A stretch of DNA of 64,000 nt from Chelonoidis abingdonii. Taxonomy: Eukaryota > Chordata > Testudines > Testudinidae. The translations under genes and the position numbers were made by a program. The notes beneath the pieces are model-generated. The model did no database searches. It saw nothing but the letters and a program-made list of their open reading frames with translations, and was not told where the DNA came from. This document shows, in pieces, positions 45,656 through 57,600 of this stretch. Numbering within the stretch: position 1 is the stretch's first letter; each line of letters begins with the position of its first letter. Where the stretch lies: the NCBI RefSeq assembly GCF_003597395.2, contig NC_133790.1:22289854-22353853 (forward strand). Reading direction: 5' to 3'.

Positions 45656-48600
45656 TACTCATCACTAGCCTCAAGCATATAAAAACATAAGAATGGCCAT
45701 ATTGGGTCAGACCAGTGGTCTGTTTAGTATCCATTCTTCTGTCAGGGGCCAGTGGCACATGTTTCATAGGGAATGAACTGAATAGATCAGTTATCAAGTG
45801 ATCCATCCCCTGTCATCCAAGCCCAGCTTCTGGCAGTCAGAGGTTTAGGGACACCAGGGTGTGCAGTTGCATCCCTAACCATTTTGGCTAATAGTATTTA
45901 TGGAGCTATGCTACAAGATCTTTTAAAATTATTTTTTTGAACCTAGTTACACTGGTGGCCTTGACAACATCTCCTGCAACAAGTTTCTAGGTTGACTGAC
46001 TGGATTGTGTGAAGAAGCACTGAATTATTAGATGCTAGGGAGAAGTTTCCTTTTCAGGCTAGTTTGGTGCTGCATGTCTTGGCTACTGCTAGGATCTCTT
46101 TATTCTTCTGGCTCCTTCCTGCTTGGTACTATCAGTTTGTCTCCCTGATTCCTGAACTAAAAGGACTTGAAGGAATAGGGTTAATCAGAAATGAACACTG
46201 TCAGTGCCTCAGTGATGTAAATTGCTGTCCAAAAAACTGTTGCTGCTTCTTTGTGCTTTAAATGGAGAAAATCAGAAGAGTTGATAGCTGGTCTTGCAGT
46301 TTATCTTAAAGGTAACTTCAGAAAGTGTGCTGTAGGCTGTTTTCTTTTTTCAGCATAATATTAAAGTGGAAAGACTTAAATTCATGGCATATATTCATTC
46401 TAGCCAATGCTGAATTATGGATAACTACTGTACAATATTCACTTATAATATAAACAATATATCTAGAGAGGACTTGTTGCTGTTTAGAGGAATGACCAGG
46501 TTTAGAGTTAAGATCTTTCAAATTTTAATCCCAGCTCTGCCTCCATTTAATCATTAAAATTGGGATAAAGCTTGTCTGCTTCACAAGAGTAATTGTTTAG
46601 TAAATCTTTTCACAGCACTTTGAACATAAAATTATAACTGTAAACCTAGCATGAAAATTACTTTCCTGTTTTTTTACAATCGCTAATGATACTAATGTTT
46701 GCCCCCACAGATAAATGAGTAAAATTTTGGAAAGCTGTTATTAAAAACACTTAATTTCTAATGTACTGTACTTGCTGTAGTCACACAAGTTTCACAACAT
46801 GCTGTAACTAAGAAAACATGGAAGAACCTGGGAACAAGTTGTAGGTCCACATGAAGGAAAGGCATCTCATGTCAACTGTAACCTTGTTTCTGGCTGAGTA
46901 AAACCATCCCATTATTATCTAAACTTAGTCTAGCCCTGTGTGACGGGAATAGTTGTGAAATGTGTAAAAACAGCTAAAGTTAAACATTGCAAAAATGAAA
47001 CATTTGAAGAGTAATGAGCTAAAAATTTAGCTTTATTTTTAGGTGGTATACAGCAGCACAACTTGAAATTTTTTGTGGAAGCAAGGAATACACTGAGGAA
47101 TTGCCTAGTAACTGAATAAGTAAAAATTATTTGTAAATTGACTTGCCATGCACTCAGTCTTTCCCTTCAGACTCTTTTGTAGCATTAATTTTCTTAAGGC
47201 CAGGGTTCTTCGTTTCACAATGCTCAAATGTGGTTTAGAACAGCTTTGGGGTTCCAGAACATGTAGTATTCATTGTGACACTCTCCCTTTTTTCAGAGTA
47301 AACTATCTACTTACCCATTAGCTGTCAAACATTTAACTACTAAAAAGAGCTCCTTTTGACCTCTCAGGCCATGTCCACCCTGTAGTGCCTATGTCAGTTT
47401 CTGCCAGTGTACAAGCACACACACTCCCCCTTTCCCCTGGTCTCACCCACCCTCCCCAAACAACATTATCTCTGCTGACAGAAGCACTCTTCTGTCAATT
47501 AGCTTAATCTGTGCTGGGGGTTTTGCCAGTGTATTTGTGCTGGCCATGGGTATGGATATTTTTCCACACATTTGACATACTTGTCCTGGTTTAAGTTAAA
47601 TGTAGACCTAGCCTCTGAGCCTATGTCAAGAAAAAGGCCAGTTTTGTGCATTACTTCAATACCTTAAATCTACATCAAAAATAAAGTCTTTGATCAAATA
47701 GTCTGTTCATACTTATTTGAAAAGTCTATTTGATTTTCTGTGGAGTACCAGAATCCTACTTTAAATAGATGAAATCCTGTGACCATTCTGGCCATTCAGT
47801 TGACCTAGTATCCTTGTGCTGGCCCAAATATTGGGTTGATCACCACACCTCCCATTGTCTTGATATACATTCATGAATGGGTTAGTTTTAAGCAAATTCT
47901 GTGCAACTTCAGGGGCCTGTGTTGCTAGTACCTATTTTTCAATTAACTTGGTCCACAGAGTAAATTCAGACTTCTGTCCTCTTCTCACTTTGCTCTGCTT
48001 ATCTTTAATTATAATTAGTTGTTCTACCTCCACTAAAAGGAATTTTTGGAATACTCCTAGTAGATAATGGACTTATACCTTTAGTACAAACTTTAAAAAT
48101 TTGCTGTCTCTTGCTTCTAGCATTCTTGTATAATCTGGGCTGTAAAAATTAATTTTGGTGGATTTACTTGCAAAATGCAGACTAAAGTAGATTGAGTACA
48201 ACTTGGGGGGAGGAGAAATGAACTGAAGTGCATTAAGTATTTTTGTGTAGGTTAAAACCCAAATATCTAAACATTTGGGGGAAAAAAAAAAATTCTATCA
48301 AGCACAGATGAGCTGCCCAAGAGTAATTAATGCAGTTAGGAGCTATCAAGCTACCTTAGCTAGTATGTTAAAGGTATCCTTGCTAACAACAAGAACAAGG
48401 ATGGATTTGATTTAAATCAATTTGATTTAAATCACTAGTCAGACTCAATTTAACCATGGATTTCTACATAAAAGTGCATTCTTTTTGGTTGTTACCAACC
48501 TGAATATCCTGCATGTTCAGACACGTTCCTTTAATCTTCAACGCAGCTTCCTCCTGAGAAGGAACACTTCTCATGATGTTTCATTTGAGCAACCAGGCCT

Positions 48601-51600
48601 TGCATTTCTTTGTTGCACTGTTTGCATTTTGCACACATGCCTGTCTTAACCGCAGGTAGAGGAACTTCGTTTAAAATATTCCCAAACTGGGTCTCTTTCA
48701 TGGCCTGCTGCCATTATAGGTTTTCCCTTCTAGTGAGAGAATGGTATGGTAGATCTCCAGTCAATGAAGATGACACTCAAACACCTCAAGACTTCTGGAA
48801 TATGCTGCTCAAACAGTTTTGCTCTTGTTTCTACTGCCTGTCCGGCCCTTCTCGCATTATCTCCAGACTTCTTGTCCAGATCTATTCCGCCCCCAATAAT
48901 CTTCTATTCATTGAGCTTCTTGAAACTTTGCACATTTAGAGAGAAGTAAGGGATTGACTCTGTGTACACAACTTTGCAAAGGTACAATAGGGTTGAGGGC
49001 TGTTTCTCACTTCTCTTTATTTAAAAACATTATCTCTGGAGAGACACATCCACAGTTGGAGAACTGCAAAACTAAGCATCTCTGATCGTATCTTCTAGAC
49101 TGAGCACTGAGTCCCATTGGCTAGCTAGAAAGATTAACCTAAATAATCTATACAGAAGCCGCTGGAACTCCATAAGATTGGGTCCCTAATTCATGAACTA
49201 TTGGAACTCCTTTACAAAACTTTTCTTAAACTTTACATGAATATATTCTCATAGTATAGAACTAGAATGTGTAATCTGTATTCCATGATGTGATCTTAAA
49301 TAAAACTATCTTTAGATAGGTGTATTTCCCCTCAAAGCATTGTATCAAAAATTGGTTTAAATAAAAAAAACTGGATTTTTCATCTTTAATGAGAAAAATC
49401 ATTGATTTTTATCCACCCTGAACAAGCATGTTTTGTCTCTCTTCCTCCCCTCCCCAAAAAAATACAGAACACTGAAATTCTTCCAGTATTTTTGAACTTT
49501 ACTAAGAATTTAGAACTGTCTCAAATTTGTTTCCAGGATATTTGTACCAATTTTTTTAATCCTTGTAATGTGCTTCAGCAGAGGGATATAACTAGCCTCA
49601 AGTTATTCAAGGATTTGCATCTCCCAAATATGTTTCTAGTCCACTTAAAATTAAATGTTGGTTTCCTGCACTTAACAAAGTTTCACTGCCACTGCTTGTC
49701 TTCGTTAACTTTGAATCCATATGTCCCAAACTCTAATTTTTGCTTTATCATGGGATGTGAATTATTTGCTACTAGCATCAATAGCACATAATCTGTTTTA
49801 AAATAGCTCTGAATCCTCTGCTTCAACTCTTCATGTTAAAATCAGTTCTCTGAACAACATCGTAATGGTCAGAAAGGCATGGTCCCTCAAAGGATAAACA
49901 ATTTGAGAGTTCCCATTGGATTGGCTTGTGGAAACATTTTACCACCTAATGCTTAAATATCTCATTTGACTTAAGCCCTCCCCAGCATCTAGACAAAGCA
50001 GTTTGGTCGAGCAACAAGCTGCATCTGTCACCAAACCTAATGTTATCCTTTGTTTGGGAATACCCTCTGTTAGATATCTTTCATGTTACCTTTCCAGAAT
50101 ACTAAGCTCTCACTGCTGTCAATAAGCAGAGAACCCTTAAATTCCACTGAAACTTCAAATACAGATCTGCATTGATTCTTTATGTATAAAGTATAACTTA
50201 AATAAAGGTTATGTGAAGAACAGCACACCAATTGCTACGTTTCTCTTTGTCTTGCCTCAAATTGATGTTAATAATGAATCCTACAAATACCCAAAATAGC
50301 TAGAATCTTAACCTTTTATCAAAGTTCTAATCTATTGGCAATCCAGCAAAAGAATGAAGGAATACATAGTTTCTACATGCACTGTATAGCTTCAGTTAGG
50401 GGGCTTTAATTGAACTGAAGTCTAATTTTTCTTGATTCAAAACTCAAAATTGCAATTTTGGTTTGAACTGTGACATCAGTAAAACTTAAATTTTTAGTAA
50501 AATTTATTTCTATATAGGGAGTTTAGATCTAATCTAAAATGAATCTCTGTAGTTGAAAGGATCTTATGGCTGTGCAATAGTCCATCTAGATATAGTTTGT
50601 ATTGGAAGGATGACAGCGCTGTTGCAGCTGAAATAAAAATGGACCTGTTGGTAGAATCTTTCTTTCAAGTCTTGCAGTAATGGTTGTTGAATTGTACTTT
50701 GAACAAAAAATCAGATCAATCTTTTGGGAAAACATTCTGATTTAACTTCATCTATATTTAAATAAAGCTGTATGCTCTGGAACAAGTTTTGCTTTCTGTT
50801 TATATTTTACCCAGGTGAGAGTCAGAACTAACTTACAACTTCTTCCTTTCCAGGAAGAACTCTTGGATATTAAAGAACGTCCCCACTCTAAACAGAGGCC
50901 TTCATGTCTTTCTGAAAAATATGACAGGTATTTTTCTAATCTTAAAATAAACTTGACTTTGTTTTTAACTGGATATTAAATCTTTTTAAAAATTGCACAA
51001 GAAAAACCCATAGGTTCAAAAGTACTTTGTTTCTGTTAATGTGGTTAAGTCCCCTACCAAGGCTTGTTTTAAGCTAATGCCTTTCAGAAAATAGACATAG
51101 GGTGGGGTAGTCTGAGCAAAGTATCTTTATCTCTATAGCTGGTATCTATACTACTCTTGTGTATGTTTACAAGGTGTATAAATTGTAGCAAGAAAGAAAT
51201 GCACCACAGGGTAACTGTACATAGTATTGATATTAGAAGCTTACAAAAACTAGACTTTAAGCAGGGAAACCCTTTCTTTCAATAAATATTGCCTTTCTCC
51301 CTGGTCCCTCAGTACCTGCAAAAGGACTTCTCTAAGAATTGAGAACTGTCTAGAGGCAAAGTTGGGTGTACCCAAGTTTAATATAGCTGTCCTAATACAT
51401 CTGGGTTGAAACCTAAAGCATAGCACTACCTGCCACAAGGTTTTTGTCAAACTACTTCTGTGCCATATTGTGGTACTTCTGTGAGCCAGATAAAAATATA
51501 TCAGTCTACCTAGATGCTTAAGTCCAGATGTTGATGGTTAGTTTGCACTTGTCACTACAATCATTGGTGGACATTATTGAATATTGCCTTACTTCAGCTG

Positions 51601-54600
51601 CAAAGACTCATTTGTATAAGTTCCTTATACTGACCTTCTATTGTTCGATACTCCTCAAAATGGCTTAGTTAGTACTTTAACTTATTGCAACATCTAAGGT
51701 GTAAAATACAACTAGATTAAACTTGGAAAGAACAAGGCAAACTGAAGCTGTGAACTCCTAACTGAACAGTAGGTAAATTTTAAGATAAGACAGTGGTGCA
51801 TCAAAAAGGAGAATTATTGGGCTTTGAAGTTGTTGGTTCACACTGCAGAAAACTTTTTTTACTGATTTTTTTTCTTGGCAACATATAGCAATGGTGAGTT
51901 ATGGCATCTTCAATTTCTCATTTACATTTACTAAGATCGATGGCACATGCATTTCTGGCTTGTACTATGAATGATTTGCTCAAGAGGGATCTGTATAGTG
52001 GTAAGATTAGTGTTTTAACATGTCTCCTAGGCAAATGACAGAATTGTAATTGGTGTGAAAGGAAGCCCTGTTAACACATAACATTGGAAGAGAAGAAATC
52101 TTATTCTTCAAAGATAAATTGGGAATGGAACGTACAAGTGTGAGCTCGGTTTCATGCTACTCTGCGTATTTAGGATATATACCTCTGTTATCTTTATGTT
52201 GATGTTTGACCCAACTTTTCCATATTTTCCTACCTTCATAAAGATATCTAGAATACCATGTAAATGGGCTAGTTTGAGATAGGAAACTGGATGCAGCCTT
52301 GTTGAAAAGTCAGAAGCACAGATTACTAGTCAGAGTGCAGCCCTTCTAGCTTAAGTATTACTATAATGGATTCGTATCAGAGGGATAACCGTGTTAGTCT
52401 GGATCTGTAAAAGCGGCAAAGAGTTCTGTGACACCTTATAGACTAACATATTGGAGTATAACATGCATCTGACAAAGTGGGTATTCACTCACAAAAACTC
52501 ATGCTCCAATATGTTTGTTAGTCTATGAAGTGCCACAGAACTCCTCGCTGCTTATAATGGATTAGTGGCTTAAAGTACATCTCATCTTGAATAAAGCGAA
52601 CACTTTTTTTTAAAGGGTTTTGTAACTTTATTTGCATAGTGATGGAGTTTGGGACCCTGAGAAATGGCATGCATCTCTGTACCCAAGTTCAGGGCGAACC
52701 TCACCAGTGGAAGGGTTCAAAAAAGACTTGGATTCAGATCGGACTTCTCTCATGCGCAGGATAGTCGGTGAGTGCACCATTTTTACAATATGGGGTCCTC
52801 AATAAGAACCTAGGGTAGTGGCAAAATTATTCCCCTCTCATTTACTGTGGTGGTGTAAAACTGAGTGAGGGAAATATTAGATACAATCTGAAGGAAAGAG
52901 GTCTAGAACTACAACTTCAGCAAAATCTCAGTTGCTTTAGCAAAGGTGGTAATGCTAGTGCAGACTGGCAGTAGTCTTCTTACCACTGTGTAATTACCTT
53001 CAAAGAAGGTTCAGACTACCTTGTTGTGTTCTCTCTTACCTTCCCCCCACCCCGCCCAAAAAAAGCACCAGCAACTGGTTTATCCTAGTGCTCTTACAGG
53101 GAAGATCCCCAGTAGTGTATTTCCACTAGTAACTGTTTGACGTTAAGGCTCAAACTTGTTTGTTCTCCCATGAGACACTTGGCATTAAAGGCAATAATTC
53201 CTCAATGTCTGTCTGTAAATAAAACCCTTCCATGTTCTAGTTTCATGTTGATCTTTTTGGATATCATTCCATCAATATTATAAATTATAATGCTTCACTT
53301 CTCATCACACTTTTTGTGGCGGTACTTTGAGGTTAGATTCAAGCAAGGAACTACTTGGAAATGATTTTGGCTTTATAGACATTTATTAGCATAAACCATT
53401 TTAACTTAAAACACTTTTTGTATTTCTCTAGGTATGGGGAAACATCTGTTTTCAAGTACTTGTAGCTAAAATTTGAGTATATTCCAGTGTTTTACAAATG
53501 GGCTCAGTAATTCCACTGGCTACTTGTCAAACTTTCATGTTAATCTGTTCTCAAAGTAGCAGCTTCTCTAGAACACTACTCTTCCAATCTGCAGATCCTA
53601 GGGAGCGGGTGAAAGAAGATGATTTGGATGTAGTCCTAAGTCCCCAAAGGCGGAGTTTTGGAGGAGGCTGCCATGTGACTACAGCTGTTAGCTCACGTCG
53701 AGCAGGGAGCCCTTTGGAGAAGGAGAATGATGGTGTTCGTGTTATTGGTGGACGTAGGATTGGAAGTGGGAGAATCATGTCTGCCCGCAACTTTGATAAA
53801 GACCACCGGGGTGGTGAAAAGGACATGCGTGATTCTAGAGATGCAAGGGACAGAGATCGTGAGAGGGACTACAAAGACAAGCGTTTCAGGGTTTGTTCTC
53901 ATGACGGTGTTTTCATAGTAAATTTAATGATGGAATGGTGGGGTCTCCGCCTAGTCAATGCTTGGTCTTTCAAATGATATCAACTGTGATGGCTTCTGGT
54001 GTTGGATTATCTATCTACTAGATGAGTTTGAGATTTTAAACTTCCTTGTTACAGATGTCAGATGGTGGTAACATTATGGCAATAACCTGTGAGTGAAACA
54101 AATGACTAAGGAATTTTTGGTGGTTCTGGTACCCCAAAAGTTTGATCTTGCTCCATCAGAGTAGAACTCTGCCTAGTATATAGTGTTATATGACTTGAAC
54201 AGGATTTTTAGTCTTCTGTAGAAGGTGACATGCTCTCTTGCCACAGTTCTTTAAGAAATCCATTTCATAACTTAACTGGAAGCTGTTTCTTACCCACATT
54301 AGGAAGTGACTTGTGCCCTGAAATATGAGCATGTGTATATTTTCCAAAACTTGGTTTTAATCCTTAGAGCAACTGTGGATATTAATATAGGTGTCCAGTC
54401 CTGTTGAGCTCTTTACCTCTGTAGTATCTTATGACCATGAGTTCCACAGGCTAACTGTTCATTGTGTGAAAAAGGATATTCTTCTAGCTGTTAAATTTGC
54501 TGCCTTTCAGCTTCACTAAATGTCCTTATGTGTCTAATTGACTGTATTCTCTTAAGTAGGATAAAAGATTGCAATTCCATATAGTTAAGTATCACAGGAC

Positions 54601-57600
54601 TCTAGATTAGGTCTTGTGTTAACATCAAACACATTCTGTCAAGTCATTAATGATTCTGCAATACTAAATTGGGTAGCATTGCAAATACACCTGACAAGGG
54701 TAATGCAGAGGCCCAGAGTCATGGAGAAGTAGGCAGAAAAAATTGTCCTTGGAGGTGGGGAATACAAACTAACATCTGGGGAACACGTTTGCGTTGTAAT
54801 ATGGCAACAAACAGGGTGGATTTAAAAAAAAAAACCACTACATTAGGAGGTTTTTAATCTAGTTAATCGAAAAAGACAATTTAACTTAACGTTTAAATTT
54901 ACCAATCTATTACAGTCATTTAAGTTAAACAAAAAATAAGCATGGTTGCTGTCAAGCTTGAAAGAAAGTCAAAATGCCTGACTGGTGAAACTTGCTGGGT
55001 AAGCATCTGGAACCAGAATTTGAAGTGCTCAACCAACTTTTGACAGCAGCAGCTTATGAAGATTTAGAGAACACTGTTGGTTTTGTTTTTTTTTCTTCCA
55101 AACTTCCCTGCTTTTTCAACTCCTCATAACTTGGAATCAACTAGTCATTCAACTGAACTACCTGAATGAACTAAAAAAAAAAAATCTATGAATAAAAACT
55201 TGGTGTCAGAGGATGACATTTACTAGCTAGAAAATGTCTGAAGGAGATTGGGATTTGTTTTTTGTCACCATCAGTTCAATTTTATAGCTAAAGATTATAT
55301 TTCCATTGTTCAGTTTTAACTGCAAAACACATTTTGATAAACTTTCTTGTGTATCAGCACACTTGAGCTTTATTTAATTCAATTAAGCATAAAACCAACC
55401 TGTTAATTTTTATCCAGATACAGCTTAATACAAATAACAGTAAAATTCTTTATCTAATAAACAAGAAATGTTAATGTTTCCCTTTTCTAATGTAATAAAT
55501 GTAAGTTATAATTGTTTAGATGTATATAGATACCAAATTTAGTGCATAAGCTATATTTAGTTGCAAATCAACATGTTTTAATGGCTACCAACCAATGAGA
55601 ATCAACCTTTCTTTCATGTTTTCTGTTTCTACTTTAAAATTGATTAAAATCCAGGTTTCTTGCTTGCTGATTTAAATGATTGACTTTGATCACTTTGATT
55701 CAAAGCTAGCAAAAAAGCCACACAATTTTTTTAAGGAGTACAAAAGTATGCGAGCGCAGAGTGAATAAATTCTGGCCCTAGTAGTGTGACTATAGCTCAT
55801 CTGAGTACCTCATTACCAGAATATTGACAAAAGAGCAACAAATGATTAGGGGATGGAGAATAAGAACTAAATGTATAGCTTGTCGAAACATACTAGGGTA
55901 ATGTTACTATATATTCTTTGAACATCTGTATAAGAACCATGGAGTACAGGTGTGGGGAGGAGAAAACTACTTAGAACTCTAACAACCTAAATAGGAATAT
56001 GAGAGAATTAAGAGTAGGTGATAGGACTTAAAAGTTCTATGTTTTGTTAAATGTATGCAATTGATCTTGCTTTTAAGTAGCAGAAGCTCACTGATGTATT
56101 TAAAATTAGAATGTTAAAAAGCACACTGAGCTCATTGGCAGGGAGATCCATTAAAAGATATAATAGAATGAACCTATCTACAATTCCTCTGGTCTGAAAA
56201 CCTTTAAAATGGTTCATATTGTTTATGAACCAATAGGAAGAAAACAAACTCTGGAGAAACATTCACACTAACTTTTTTTTTCTAATTTCCTTCTCCATGC
56301 TATAACTACCAAATTCAGAGGGAATTTGGGGATAGTAAACGTGTCTTTGGGGAACGTAGAAGAAATGATTCCTACACTGAGGAAGAGCCAGAGTGGTTTT
56401 CTGCTGGACCCACAAGTCAGTCTGAAACCATTGAGCTCACTGGCTTTGATGATAAAATATTAGAGGAAGATCATAAAGGACGAAAACGAACAAGACGACG
56501 CACAGCCTCTCTGAAGGAAGGTATGTAACAGCCAAATTGGAATGGCAAGAGGGGTTCTCTTGGATTTGAAGTTGGAAAGCAAACTTTGTGTGGAAAGACT
56601 AATAGGCTACAGTTTTGTCATGACTATTTTTAGTAAGTCATGGACAGGTCACAGGCAATAAACCAAAATTCACGGAAGCCATGACCTGTCCCTGACTTTT
56701 ACTAAAAACATCCCTGACAAAATGGGGAGGGAGGAGTCTCCAGCACCCTGCCCCCTTGCCCACAGCAGCTGGGGGAGAGGGGCTCTGCAGGGGGTCTCAA
56801 AGTCAGATTCCATGACATAATTGTAGCCTTGCTAATGAGTGTATAGGTGGGAAAACTAGAACAAACATAGTAGTCTTGGATTTTTAACTGAACAGCATTG
56901 AGGGCTGCAATTGTATCATGCTTTCCCAAAAACCTCAGTCCTCCGTGGAGTAATGATGAACTATATTGGGTTGGAAAATGTGCATCCAATGACTTGGTTT
57001 CTGATCATTGTGGAGCACGGAACTTAAGGCAAATTATGGAAGTGTCATAATATGGTGGTGGATGAGGTAAACCATGTACAATCTCAAAGGGGGAGAAGAT
57101 TGTAAGATTCTTGCAGTAATACCTTTGCCTGATGATCCTTTGGGATAGCAAGCAAGCTGCCACCTGGACTACATCTGTCTCTATCTAGTTATTAGATATT
57201 TGCTTTGGTTGAAGAAGCAACCTTGGAAGCTTCACACAAATCTGAGAAGGCTGCAATGGTTATGGGGTTGGAACAACCATTTTCAGTATCCTTTCCTAGC
57301 AGGAGCACTAGGCATGCTGCTTTAATAAAGTGTACTTCATAGCAAAATGCCAGGCCCACAGCAGTGGCCTTGTAGAGACCCAAGGACTTCCTAAACATTC
57401 AAAAACCTGACTGAAGTGAATAATCTCCCTATGACTCTGTGCTAACTTCTCTAGCAAACCACATAGCTATAATTCACTACTAAAAGAACTAAACTATAGA
57501 CATAACTGAAGGGTGGGGAGGAAATCCTGTCTTCTAACCTTGGATAGAGTAGGATTATTGTGGCTCTGTAAGGGACACAGTCAGGTTTAATAATCCAGAA

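Larger units (their letters stand above)
42220..50853. other. EIF4ENIF1 intron 2 (8.6 kb)
   Basis: The largest intron seen here. It holds the 145-bp-arm inverted repeat (44.07-44.40 kb), a MIR, an antisense CR1, a 36-T run and one hAT-like element. The open frames inside (for example 49,402-49,791, 129 codons) show no family and no splice context. Confidence 0.85.
53891..56318. other. EIF4ENIF1 intron 5
   Basis: A 2.4-kb intron with an antisense CR1 fragment and a second hAT-like element. No gene within. Confidence 0.85.

Noticed and set aside
49402..49791. 129-codon plus-strand frame in EIF4ENIF1 intron 2
   Set aside because: No domain, overlaps the end of a hAT-like element, and no splice support.
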